Source: JALOTE01 sp031422195 (GTDB lineage: Bacteria; Pseudomonadota; Alphaproteobacteria; Rhizobiales; Rhizobiaceae). Taken from it: 14,080 nt of DNA. The DNA lies in assembly GCA_031422195.1 (NCBI GenBank), contig JANOPZ010000141.1, positions 1 through 14,080 on the forward strand, read 5' to 3'. A model generated the notes under the pieces. It searched no databases and was not told the DNA's origin. It worked only from the letters and a program-made list of their open reading frames with translations. The position numbers and the translations under genes were made by a program. Each line of letters opens with the position of its first letter. The stretch's first letter is position 1. Positions 1 to 8,700 of the stretch are shown here, piece by piece.

Positions 1-1
1 T

Positions 2-568
2 CACGTTGGATGTTTTGGACGCATAAGGCCTCAAAAAGGTACTGACCTTTTTGTTGATGCCATGATTTTTGCAATGGTAAAAAACTCAAAATGGGATGCG
101 GTCATAGCAGGGCGGGCCACAGCCGAACATTTAGCATTCGAACGGATGTTAAAATCGCGCGTAAAAGAGGCAGGCTTGGAACGCCGGTTTATTTTTGCCG
201 GTGAACACACCGATATCCATCGTTGGTATCAAGCGCTTGATTTGTTCGTTGCGCCGCAACGCTGGGAAGGCTTTGGCTTAACGCCGCTTGAAGCTATGGC
301 TTCCGGTGTCCCGGTTATTGCAACCGATGTCGGTGCGTTTAGTGAGTTAATCAAAGAAGGCGAGACTGGTCATATATTGGTTGGGTTTGATCCATCAGCG
401 ATATCAACAAAGCTGGAAAAATTTATGAGCGATAGGTCGTTACTTCAGCGGTTTTCTCATTCGGCACGGAGCCATGTTGAGGCTGATTTTGAGTTGAAGG
501 GCGAAGCGGCGGCGATTGCTGGTGTTTATAATGCAGTGATTAAAGCACAACGGGGCCTTCGTCTTTAA
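2..568 (+). CDS. lpcC: GT4 glycosyltransferase, LPS-core mannosyltransferase type, 5'-truncated by window edge
   Basis: This is the C-terminal 188 residues of a glycosyltransferase that begins before the window; the frame is open from base 2, so the ATG at 62 is internal. The visible part holds the two signatures of the GT4 nucleotide-sugar-binding domain: GRIRPQKGTD at visible residues 6-15, and EGFGLTPLEAMASG from about residue 89, with the paired glutamates E89 and E97 of the EX7E motif. Such enzymes transfer a sugar from a nucleotide donor on the cytoplasmic face of the inner membrane. The GRIRxQKGTD wording and the neighbouring lrp, trxB and lsrB genes match the rhizobial LpcC/LpsB (Brucella WadC) LPS-core mannosyltransferases as I recall them. 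The family is seen directly; the sugar and acceptor are inferred from similarity and context. The last 29 bp overlap the end of the convergent lrp-type gene. Confidence 0.9.
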   Translation, partial: HVGCFGRIRPQKGTDLFVDAMIFAMVKNSKWDAVIAGRATAEHLAFERMLKSRVKEAGLERRFIFAGEHTDIHRWYQALDLFVAPQRWEGFGLTPLEAMASGVPVIATDVGAFSELIKEGETGHILVGFDPSAISTKLEKFMSDRSLLQRFSHSARSHVEADFELKGEAAAIAGVYNAVIKAQRGLRL

Positions 569-1013
569 CCTGCCTGATCGTTAAAGCCGTGCGCACAGTA
601 TCGACATTGTCCGCGCCCGTTAGACCGTCGATTACAAAGTCTTGAAAACTGACAAGATCTGGTGCCACGCAATGAAGCAGGTAATCGGCCTCGCCTTGAA
701 TTGTCCATGCTTGCCGCACCAACGGCCAATTTAGGCACCGTGCTGCAAATGCTTTAAGATCGGCGTCTGATTGCCGGTGAAGGCCAATAAAGCAAAACGC
801 GACCAAGCTTTGGCCCAATGCTGGTCCATTTAATAGTGTGCGATAGCCTTTGATAATGCCATTGACTTCCAGCTTTTTGACACGGCGCAGGCAAGGAGGG
901 GCAGATATTCCGACAATTTCGGCTAAATCCACGTTGGTGATACGGCCGTTGCCCTGCAGTGTTTTAAGGATTTTCCAGTCAATCGCATCAAGATCAGCTG
1001 TTTTAATCGGCAT
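540..1013 (-). CDS. Lrp/AsnC-family transcriptional regulator
   Basis: The 157-residue product has the usual length and layout of an Lrp/AsnC regulator. An N-terminal winged helix-turn-helix spans about residues 8-60, with the recognition region around residues 24-48 (ITNVDLAEIVGISAPPCLRR). A RAM/AsnC ligand-binding and oligomerisation domain follows at about 68-150. These proteins form dimers to octamers that wrap DNA and respond to amino acids. The start is the ATG at 1011-1013, preceded by an AGGA-like ribosome site about 12 bases upstream. It is divergent from trxB across 137 bp, so it may regulate itself and trxB, as many Lrp proteins control an adjacent divergent gene. An lrp gene sits at this place in related rhizobia. 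The ligand and targets cannot be read from the sequence. Confidence 0.92.
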   Translation of the reverse strand: MPIKTADLDAIDWKILKTLQGNGRITNVDLAEIVGISAPPCLRRVKKLEVNGIIKGYRTLLNGPALGQSLVAFCFIGLHRQSDADLKAFAARCLNWPLVRQAWTIQGEADYLLHCVAPDLVSFQDFVIDGLTGADNVDTVRTALTIRQVKDEGPVVL

Positions 1014-1092
1014 AGGTCAAATCCTATTGGCATTTAATGTTGTAATCCCTGCTTTGCAAACAAGGCAACCGTGCAAATCGCAATTGCTTGTC

Positions 1093-1122
1093 TTGATTGT
1101 AGGGGTGCCCCAGCCCTAAATA
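1093..1122 (+). promoter_or_regulatory. Possible trxB promoter
   Basis: TTGATT (1093-1098) and TAAATA (1117-1122) are 18 bp apart and sit 28 bp before the trxB start. Between them is a short GC-rich inverted repeat, GGGGTGCCCC, which could affect initiation or be an operator. This was assigned by eye, and alphaproteobacterial promoters are poorly conserved, so it is tentative. Confidence 0.3.
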
Positions 1123-1150
1123 ACCAGATCAACATTGTTAGGCGTTTGAC

Positions 1151-2149
1151 ATGGCAGAATATCACGAAAAATTGGTTATTATTGGTTCTGGCCCGGCAGG
1201 TTACACGGCTGCGATCTATGCGGCGCGCGCTATGCTGAATCCGGTGATTATTGCCGGTATGGAGCAGGGCGGCCAGTTGATGATTACAACTGATGTTGAA
1301 AATTATCCAGGCCACGCAGAACCTGTTATGGGGCCGTGGCTGATGGAGCAATTCCGTTTGCAGGCGGCCCATGTTGGCAGCCGCATGGTCCATGATTTGG
1401 TGACGTCGATTGATCTATCAAAACGCCCATTCCGCATGGTGCTCGATGGCGGCGATATTTACATTGCAGACGCGGTGATCATTTGCACCGGTGCACAGGC
1501 CAGATGGCTGGGCATACCGAGCGAAGAAACTTTCAAAGGTTATGGCGTATCGGCCTGCGCCACGTGCGACGGTTTTTTCTATCGCGGCAAAGATGTGGTG
1601 GTTGTGGGCGGCGGTAATTCGGCGGTCGAAGAATCGCTTTATCTTTCTAATCTTGCGCGAAAAGTTACTGTCGTTCACCGCCGTGATACCTTTCGCGCGG
1701 AGCGTATTTTACAGGAACGGTTGTTTGCAAAAGAAAATGTCGAAATCATCTGGAACCATGAGGTTGATGAATTACTGGGCCGTACCCGCGAAGGCACAAT
1801 TCCTGCATCGCTTACCGGCGTTCGGCTAAAACATGCGCAAACCGGTGTCACACAAGACATTGCCGTTGACGGCGTTTTTGTGGCTATCGGCCATGCGCCG
1901 GCAACCTCTCTATTCAAAGGCCAGTTGCCAATGAAGGCCAATAATTATTTGATCACGGCACCAAACTCAACGGCAACCGCTATTCCCGGTGTTTATGCAG
2001 CCGGTGATGTGGCGGATGATGTTTACCGCCAAGCCGTAACGGCGGCTGGTCTTGGCTGCATGGCGGCGCTGGAAGCCGAGAAATTCCTTGCAGCAAATGA
2101 AGTCATGGATAAGACTATCGTCCACAGCCACAGTATTGCTGCTGAATAG
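1151..2149 (+). CDS. trxB: Thioredoxin-disulfide reductase
   Basis: This flavoenzyme passes electrons from NADPH through FAD and a redox-active disulfide to thioredoxin in the cytoplasm. All hallmarks are present in the 332-residue product. The FAD-binding GSGPAG is at residues 12-17. The active-site CATC is at 136-139 (Cys136 and Cys139) within CATCDGFFYR. The NADPH-binding GGGNSA is at 153-158, followed by HRRDTFR at 176-182, whose arginines contact the NADPH phosphate. The second FAD motif GVYAAGDV is near 280-287. Length is typical, slightly longer than the E. coli enzyme. The gene is divergent from the Lrp-type regulator and only 35 bp upstream of lsrB, so the two are probably co-transcribed. 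That arrangement places the main disulfide reductase with a regulator linked to oxidative stress in relatives. Confidence 0.97.
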   Translation: MAEYHEKLVIIGSGPAGYTAAIYAARAMLNPVIIAGMEQGGQLMITTDVENYPGHAEPVMGPWLMEQFRLQAAHVGSRMVHDLVTSIDLSKRPFRMVLDGGDIYIADAVIICTGAQARWLGIPSEETFKGYGVSACATCDGFFYRGKDVVVVGGGNSAVEESLYLSNLARKVTVVHRRDTFRAERILQERLFAKENVEIIWNHEVDELLGRTREGTIPASLTGVRLKHAQTGVTQDIAVDGVFVAIGHAPATSLFKGQLPMKANNYLITAPNSTATAIPGVYAAGDVADDVYRQAVTAAGLGCMAALEAEKFLAANEVMDKTIVHSHSIAAE

Positions 2150-2184
2150 CAGTTGCATAGTGCGTAAATTGGTGGGGGAAGACG

Positions 2185-3084
2185 ATGCCGCTCGACTGGG
2201 ATAAGCTGCGCGTCTTTCACGCCGCTGCAAAAGCAGGCTCATTTACCCATGCGGCTGACGCGCTCAACCTGTCGCAATCCGCAATTTCAAGGCAAGTCAG
2301 CGCTCTTGAAGACGAAGTCGGCGTGCCCTTGTTTTTGCGCCATGCGCGCGGACTTAAGCTGACGGAGCAGGGCGAACTGCTCTATAATACAGCCAACGAT
2401 GTGCTGGTGCGGCTTGAAAATGCGCGCATCAGGTTGACCGATTCAAAAGATCACCCGTCTGGCACGTTGCGTGTGACAACAACAGCAGGGTTGGGAGCTG
2501 GTTGGCTAACGGACCGCATTCCGGAGTTCACCGAGGCCTACCCGGACATTAATCTGCAGCTGATTTTCTCCAACGAAGAGCTGGACTTGGGCATGCGCGA
2601 AGCAGATTGCGCCATTCGTCTCAGCCAGCCGATGCAGCCGGATTTAATTCAGCGCAAATTATTTACAGTGCATTTTCATATTTATGCGTCCCCCGCTTAC
2701 CTTGCTAAACACGGCGCACCAACATCCATTGCCGATATCGGCAAGCACCGCATGGTGACGTTTGGTGAGCCAGTGCCCGCCTATTTGCGCGATGTGAATT
2801 GGCTGGAAGTGGCAATCAGCGAAAGCGACAGTATGGAAACGCCAAAGCTATTGCAAATCAATGATCTGCGCTCGATCCGCCGTGCGGTGCAGGCCGGAGC
2901 TGGCATTGCAATGCTGCCTGATTATTTGGTGGGCGAAGATTTAGGCCTGGTACGGCTGTTGCCGGAAACTGAAATGCCAAGTTTTGATACGTTTTTCTGC
3001 TACCCCGAAGCCATAAAACATGCTGCGAAGATGAAGGCATTCAGAGATTTTCTGTTGTCTAAAGCGCGGCAGTGGCAGTTTTGA
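2185..3084 (+). CDS. lsrB: LysR-family regulator, LsrB/VtlR type
   Basis: The 299-residue protein is a full-length LysR-type regulator. It has an N-terminal winged helix-turn-helix (about residues 4-63, with AGSFTHAADALNLSQSAISR), a linker helix, and a two-lobed periplasmic-binding-like effector domain from about residue 92 to the end. The start is fixed by a strong ribosome site, GGGGGAA (2174-2180), just before the ATG. The position directly after trxB, near an LPS-core glycosyltransferase and an lrp gene, matches S. meliloti lsrB and its Agrobacterium/Brucella counterpart vtlR. From memory of the literature, those affect LPS, oxidative-stress responses, host interaction and AbcR-type small RNAs. 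Only two cysteines are present, Cys142 and Cys272, both in the effector domain. The family is certain; the lsrB assignment rests on gene order and remembered similarity. An intrinsic terminator follows at 3209-3234. Confidence 0.9.
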   Translation: MPLDWDKLRVFHAAAKAGSFTHAADALNLSQSAISRQVSALEDEVGVPLFLRHARGLKLTEQGELLYNTANDVLVRLENARIRLTDSKDHPSGTLRVTTTAGLGAGWLTDRIPEFTEAYPDINLQLIFSNEELDLGMREADCAIRLSQPMQPDLIQRKLFTVHFHIYASPAYLAKHGAPTSIADIGKHRMVTFGEPVPAYLRDVNWLEVAISESDSMETPKLLQINDLRSIRRAVQAGAGIAMLPDYLVGEDLGLVRLLPETEMPSFDTFFCYPEAIKHAAKMKAFRDFLLSKARQWQF

Positions 3085-3086
3085 TA

Positions 3087-3234
3087 GACCGTTGTTGTTA
3101 CGACAAAGTGGTTCGGTCGCCATGCCATTGCAAAGGCATTTTGCAGCAGGAATAACCCTCAGTTGCATTTTCAGAATGTTGTTTGTGCCAACATAGAAAT
3201 TCATATTTGCCGGGCCTTTGCGCCCGGCCTTTTT
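3087..3234 (+). other. Structured spacer after lsrB, candidate small RNA or regulated 3' UTR
   Basis: This 150-bp spacer carries a series of inverted repeats on the lsrB strand. GACCG (3087-3091) pairs with CGGTC (3114-3118), with a nested TTGT/ACAA inside. ATGCC (3122-3126) pairs with GGCAT (3135-3139), and alternatively TGCAAA (3129-3134) with TTTGCA (3140-3145). ATGTTG (3176-3181) pairs with CAACAT (3189-3194). The last is the terminator hairpin. A weak promoter-like pair, TTGCAA (3128-3133) and AATAAC (3151-3156) at 17 bp spacing, could start an RNA of about 70 nt ending at the terminator. In Agrobacterium and Sinorhizobium the AbcR (ar15) small RNAs lie next to this LysR gene, as I recall. 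The CU-rich anti-Shine-Dalgarno loop typical of AbcR is not obvious here, so the assignment is weak. Confidence 0.25.
3209..3234 (+). terminator. Intrinsic terminator after lsrB
   Basis: A perfect 7-bp GC-rich stem, GCCGGGC (3209-3215) with GCCCGGC (3222-3228), closes a 6-base loop and is followed by a T run at 3230-3234. It is 125 bp after the lsrB stop and 4 bp from the stop of the convergent aatA gene. The hairpin could also slow transcription from aatA, but the other strand has no matching T run. Confidence 0.88.
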
Positions 3235-3237
3235 ACA

Positions 3238-4440
3238 TCAGCGGCAGGCTGCACAGAAACGCTGTATCCGTTTGCAGGCTTCTTCAAGATTGGCGTTGGA
3301 AGTGGCGTAAGACACGCGGAAGTTTGGCCCAAGGCCGAAAGATGAGCCGTGAACCGTGGCAACGCCCTCGGTGGCCAGCAGCTCCATCACAAAATCCTCG
3401 TCATTGGTGATAACCTTGCCTGAGGGTGCGGTTTTGCCGATAAGGCCTGCGCAAGACGGATAAACGTAAAACGCGCCTTCGGGTTTGGGGCAGCTGAGGC
3501 CCGTGCACTGGTTGAGCATGGAAACCACCAGATCACGCCGTTCTTCAAAAGCTTTTCGGGCAAATGCAATGTAATCTTGAGTGCCGTTAAGCGCTTCAAC
3601 GGCGGCCCATTGCGCAATAGAGCTAGCGCCCGATGTTTGCTGGCCTTGGATCATATCCATCGCTTTGATCAAATGTTCCGGCCCCGCTGCATAGCCAATG
3701 CGCCAACCGGTCATGGCATAGGCTTTGGAAACGCCATTCATCGTCAGTGTACGGTCATAAAGACCGGGTTCAACTTGCGCGGGCGTTGTAAATTCAAAAT
3801 CGCCAAATACCAGATGCTCATACATGTCATCGGTCAAAACCCAGACATGCGGATGGCGCATCAACACGTCAGTCAAGGCTTTCAATTCATCGCGCGTATA
3901 GGCCGCGCCAGATGGGTTTGAAGGCGAGTTGAACAAAAACCATTTGGTTTTAGGCGTGATGGCCGCTTCAAGCGCCACTGGTCTCAGTTTGAAATTGTCT
4001 TCAATTGTGGTCATCGGAAACACTGGCGTACCGCCGCAAAGAGCCACCATTTCTGGATAGCTGACCCAATAGGGTGCTGGAATGATCACCTCATCGCCGG
4101 GGTTTAGCGTGGCCATAAAAGCGTTAAACAGCACCTGTTTGCCGCCGGTGCCAACAATGGTTTGGCTGGCTTTATAGGTAAGGCCGTTTTCGCGTTTGAA
4201 CTTGGCCGCAATGGCTTCGCGAAGCGGCTGAATGCCGGACACCGGTGTATATTTGGTTTCACCGCGATTAATCGCAGCGATGGCCGCGTCTTTCACATTT
4301 TGCGGCGTATCAAAATCAGGCTCGCCCACCGACAAAGAAATCACGTCTTTGCCACTTGCTTTAAGTTCACGCGCCATTTGTGTGATGGCGATCGTGGCGG
4401 AAGGTTTAATGCGCGATAGGCTATCTGCGATAAATGCCAT
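3238..4440 (-). CDS. aatA: Aspartate aminotransferase, class I (subgroup I-beta/gamma type)
   Basis: This PLP enzyme transfers the amino group between aspartate and 2-oxoglutarate in the cytoplasm. The 400-residue product has the expected length and motifs. SLSVGEPDFDTP is near residues 36-46. The substrate-pocket motif SNPSG holds Asn175, and TDDMYEHL holds Asp205 and Tyr207. The PLP Schiff-base lysine is Lys239 in SKAYAMTGWRIGY. The carboxylate-binding arginine is Arg375 in NFRVSYAT. The C-terminal RIQRFCAACR is the same as in rhizobial AatA as I remember it. The start at 4440 has a GGA element about 10 bases upstream. The gene converges on lsrB and is divergent from the EAL gene across 180 bp. 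Some alphaproteobacterial members also act as prephenate aminotransferase; that is possible here but not shown. Confidence 0.95.
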   Translation of the reverse strand: MAFIADSLSRIKPSATIAITQMARELKASGKDVISLSVGEPDFDTPQNVKDAAIAAINRGETKYTPVSGIQPLREAIAAKFKRENGLTYKASQTIVGTGGKQVLFNAFMATLNPGDEVIIPAPYWVSYPEMVALCGGTPVFPMTTIEDNFKLRPVALEAAITPKTKWFLFNSPSNPSGAAYTRDELKALTDVLMRHPHVWVLTDDMYEHLVFGDFEFTTPAQVEPGLYDRTLTMNGVSKAYAMTGWRIGYAAGPEHLIKAMDMIQGQQTSGASSIAQWAAVEALNGTQDYIAFARKAFEERRDLVVSMLNQCTGLSCPKPEGAFYVYPSCAGLIGKTAPSGKVITNDEDFVMELLATEGVATVHGSSFGLGPNFRVSYATSNANLEEACKRIQRFCAACR

Positions 4441-4620
4441 TTTAAGGGATCCAAACGGTTACGCGAGAATTTGTCCGCTTCTAACGCAATGGAAAAAGCG
4501 TTCAAGTCCAACAATAGCACAATGACAATTTGAGGATTTTTAAAGGTTTTGATGCATTCTCAGGTTAAGCGAATAAAACTTTTACCAAAGGTCATGTCAG
4601 TGAACCACACGGGATAGACG

Positions 4621-5739
4621 ATGAAACTGTCGGATTTGCATATCAGGCGGCATGATGACGGCACTTATGCCGCCATATGGGGCCCGTTTTTGCTGAAATC
4701 AGGCTTTCAACCGATCTTTCGTATGGGAACGGGTCCAACGCGTATTGGTGCGTTTGAAGCATTGTGCCGGCCAATTCGAGATGGCGTGCCGTCTACACCG
4801 GGACAGTTTTTTCCATTGGTACCGCGCAATGAAAGCTATCGTGTTGAACTTCAAACACGCGCTGTTCATGTGCTCAACGCGCCTGCCGTTCTGACAGACC
4901 GTGAGTTGCTGTTTTTGAATTTTGACCCTTCGATGTTTACTGATCTGCCAAGTATTGAACTTGCGCTTAACATCCTTGATGAGACTTTGAAAATTGCCGA
5001 CATGGATGCAAAGCGTGTTGTATGCGAGGTAACGGAACACAAAACCAAAGAAGAAAACTTGCTATTGCTGGTCAACCGTATGAGAAACCGGGGGTTTCGT
5101 GTTGCAGTAGATGATTATGGTGCAGATAGTTCGGACATGGACCGTGTCCGCAAGCTATCGCCGGATATTGTGAAATTTGATGCCCATTGGATAACAAACC
5201 TAATGGATTCTGGTGTTGCAGGTGCTGATCTTTTGCAAAACATGGTCGAAACCTTCAAAGAGCGCAACATTACGACCTTATTTGAGGGCATCGAACACGG
5301 CTGGCAATTAGATCTTGCAGTCGAGTGTGGCGTTGAGTTTGTGCAAGGATATGTTTTAGCGCGCCCGCAAACGGTGCCGTCAGATTTTCACGCGTTTCGT
5401 TCAAAACAAAATATGAATGCGTCAACGCAAAGCGCGGGCAATCAAACCTTGGGCCATAACGCAAATGCGCGGCCACAAGCCGGTTTGATGAAACACTCCA
5501 AGACATCGGGTTTTCTGGCTTGGGACAATGAAATGGCTGCCGCCATGGATGCACCGCAGCCGCCAGCGGCCATAAACAATTATGAGCGCGCCGCGCCGCC
5601 AGCCGTTCAGCAAATTACGCTTCAAACCGCTTCTACTCCGCCGCCGCCGCAAGCTTATGTGCCGCAAACAACCATCAAGCAGGGAAGCTTTACGCCTGCC
5701 TTTGGTACAAGAGGTGCTGCTTTCGGGCAGCGGCGCTAA
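4621..5739 (+). CDS. EAL-domain protein, probable cyclic-di-GMP phosphodiesterase with a disordered tail
   Basis: Residues about 25-260 form an EAL domain, which hydrolyses cyclic di-GMP to pGpG. The catalytic residues are all identifiable: ExLxR at 46-50 (EALCR), Asn100, Glu136 in CEVTE, Asp164-Asp165 in DDYGADSS, Lys185, Glu222 in FEGIE and Gln242 in VQGYVLARP. Loop 6 departs from the usual DFGTG (it reads DYGAD), so activity may be reduced. No GGDEF, PAS, receiver domain or membrane helix is present. The last 110 or so residues are rich in Pro, Ala, Gln and Asn, with PPPP and PQPP stretches, and end in two FG-x-R units (FGTRG and FGQRR). This tail looks disordered and may mediate localisation or protein binding. 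A GGGA ribosome site precedes the ATG. The stop lies 6 bp from that of convergent carB. Enzyme versus effector-binding role is unresolved. Confidence 0.88.
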   Translation: MKLSDLHIRRHDDGTYAAIWGPFLLKSGFQPIFRMGTGPTRIGAFEALCRPIRDGVPSTPGQFFPLVPRNESYRVELQTRAVHVLNAPAVLTDRELLFLNFDPSMFTDLPSIELALNILDETLKIADMDAKRVVCEVTEHKTKEENLLLLVNRMRNRGFRVAVDDYGADSSDMDRVRKLSPDIVKFDAHWITNLMDSGVAGADLLQNMVETFKERNITTLFEGIEHGWQLDLAVECGVEFVQGYVLARPQTVPSDFHAFRSKQNMNASTQSAGNQTLGHNANARPQAGLMKHSKTSGFLAWDNEMAAAMDAPQPPAAINNYERAAPPAVQQITLQTASTPPPPQAYVPQTTIKQGSFTPAFGTRGAAFGQRR

Positions 5740-5745
5740 TCGCTA

Positions 5746-8700
5746 TCAATCTGCAAAATAGCTTTGCAACGTGTGTACTTCCATGCTGCCTTTTTTCAAC
5801 GCCACTAAAGCATCAGCAACAGCGACCGCGCCTTTTATGGTGGTGAAGTAGGGCACCTTTTGCATCAGTGCCGTGCGCCGAATGGGTTTTGAATCCGAGA
5901 TGGCTTTTGTGCCTTCTGTGGTGTTGATGACCAATTGGACTTGCCGGTTGCGAATGGCATCTTCGACATGCGGGCGACCCTGCGCCACTTTATTAATGCG
6001 GGTTGAAGCCACGCCATTTTCTGCCAAAAACAGCTGTGTGCCATCTGACGCAAGAATGCGGTAGCCTGCGGCCACGAGATTTCTGCATGCTTCAAGAACT
6101 TTCAATTTGTCTTCATCGCGAACTGAAACATAAATGACGCCGTCACGCGGCAGATCGTTTCCGGCGCCCAATTGTGCTTTGCCGAATGCCAGAGCAAAGT
6201 CACGGTCAAGACCCATAACCTCGCCCGTTGAGCGCATTTCCGGCCCGAGTAAAACATCAACGCCCGGAAATTTGGCAAAGGGAAAGACCGCTTCCTTAAC
6301 CGCGATATGTTTCAAATTTTTAACACTGTTAATACCGCCATATTGCGCGCCGGCTTCCGCAATTGTTTCTCCCGCCATAACGCGGGCAGCAATTTTTGCG
6401 ATGGGTGAACCAATGGTTTTAGCAACAAACGGAACAGTACGCGAGGCACGCGGGTTAACCTCAAGAATATAAATTACACCATCTTTGATCGCAAACTGGA
6501 CATTCATTAAGCCGCCAACTTTAAGCGCATTTGCCAGCATCACAGTTTGACGTTTTAGCTCTTTGGTCATTTCGTTTGACAGGGAATAGACCGGCAAAGA
6601 GCAGGCACTGTCACCAGAATGAATACCCGCTTCTTCGATGTGCTCCATAATGCCCGCGACTTTAACTGTGTGCCCGTCGCAAATGGCATCAACATCCACT
6701 TCCGTTGCATCGGTGAGATATCCGTCGAGCAAAATCGGATTGTCTTTCATCAGGGCGTTGATTTGGCCGGTTTTGTCGTTTGGAAAGCGCGCTTTGATCT
6801 CTTCGGAGATGAGTTCGGGCACAGTTTCGGCAAAATATTGTGACAGCGATTTATCATCACGAATGATTTGCATGGCGCGGCCGCCCAAAACAAATGATGG
6901 TCTGACAACCAGCGGAAATCCTAGCGCGGCTGCGGTTGCAAATGCCTCATTTAATGAATGTGCAATACCGTTGCGCGGCTGAATAAGGCCCAACTCTTGG
7001 ATAAGCTTTTGAAACTGGTCACGGTCTTCGGCCAGATCAATTGATTTAGGTGAAGTCCCTAAAATCGGAATGCCTGCGCGTTCCAGACCATTGGCCAACT
7101 TAAGGGGCGTCTGTCCGCCATATTGCACGATAACACCGTGAAGAGTGCCTTTGGCCTGCTCAACACGCATGATTTCGAGCACGTCTTCAATTGTCAGTGG
7201 CTCAAAATACAAACGGTCCGATGTGTCATAATCTGTTGAAACCGTTTCAGGGTTGCAATTGATCATTATGGTTTCATAGCCGGCATCATTGAGTGCAAAG
7301 GCTGCATGGCAACAACAATAATCAAACTCGATGCCTTGACCAATGCGGTTTGGCCCGCCACCTAAAATCACAATTTTCTTGCGCGATGAGACATCTGCTT
7401 CATCTGACACAAAGCCAGCCATTGGGGCTTCATAAGTTGAATACATATAGGGTGTTGGCGAGGCAAACTCCGCAGCGCAAGTGTCGATACGCTTATAGAC
7501 CGGATGCACATTCAGCTTAGAACGCAATTGAGAAACATCAGCTTCAACATCGCCAACTAAGGTTGCAAGGCGAGCGTCTGAAAAGCCCATGGCTTTGAGG
7601 CTGCGCATATTTTCCGCGTCGTTTGGCAGCCCCTGTTGGCGCACCCGCGCTTCCATTGCGATGATTTCTGCCATTTGCTCCAAAAACCACGGGTCAATGA
7701 ACGAGGCTGCGTGGATTTGAGCCGTACTCCACCCCAGCCGTATTGCTTGGGCGACCATACGGATGCGGTTTGGTGTTGGCGTAGCAATAGCAGCGCGGAT
7801 GGCATTTTCATCATCGCCTTCGCCGAGCCCCGGGATTTCGATTTCATCAAGGCCGGTTAGCCCTGTTTCCAGGCTGCGAAGCGCTTTTTGCAAGCTCTCT
7901 TGAAATGTGCGGCCAATGGCCATCACTTCGCCAACCGATTTCATGGCGGTGGTTAACAGCGGTTCAGCGCCGGGAAATTTTTCGAACGCAAAGCGCGGAA
8001 TTTTTGTCACAACATAATCGATGGATGGCTCAAACGAGGCTGGCGTTGCGCCGCCGGTGATATCGTTTTCGAGTTCATCGAGCGTATAACCAACAGCCAG
8101 TTTTGCCGCTATTTTTGCAATCGGAAATCCCGTGGCTTTTGACGCCAAAGCTGATGACCGCGACACGCGCGGGTTCATCTCAATGACCACCATACGCCCA
8201 TCCTTGGGGTTGATGCCGAACTGGACATTGGACCCACCGGTTTCAACGCCGATTTCCCGCAGCACCGCAATCGAAGCATTGCGCATACGTTGATATTCTT
8301 TGTCTGTCAGCGTCAGGGCAGGGGCAACGGTGATGCTATCGCCAGTGTGGACGCCCATGGGGTCGAAGTTCTCAATCGAGCAGACGATAATACAATTGTC
8401 CGCTTTATCGCGGACAACTTCCATTTCGTATTCTTTCCAGCCGACGACGCTTTCATCGATCAAAACTTCTGTTGTCGGCGAGGCTTCAAGGCCACGCTCA
8501 ACAATTTCAAAGAATTCTTTCCGGTTATAGGCAATACCGCCACCGGTGCCGCCAAGTGTGAATGACGGGCGAATCACGGAAGGCAAGCCGATTTCTTCAA
8601 TCGCGCGCTCTGCTTGTGCCAATGCGTGGCTGATATATTTTTGCTTGCGGTCAGTGCCGCCCAATTGCCAATTGGTTTCAAGCTGGTCGAGCGCTTTATC

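Noticed and set aside
1034..1393. 119-codon minus-strand frame over the trxB start
   Set aside because: It is antisense to the conserved FAD-binding region of trxB and runs through the lrp/trxB control region; no protein family is evident.
4564..4578. Possible CtrA box (TTAA-N7-AAAC) before the EAL gene
   Set aside because: Only the left half matches TTAA-N7-TTAA, which is expected by chance in AT-rich spacer.
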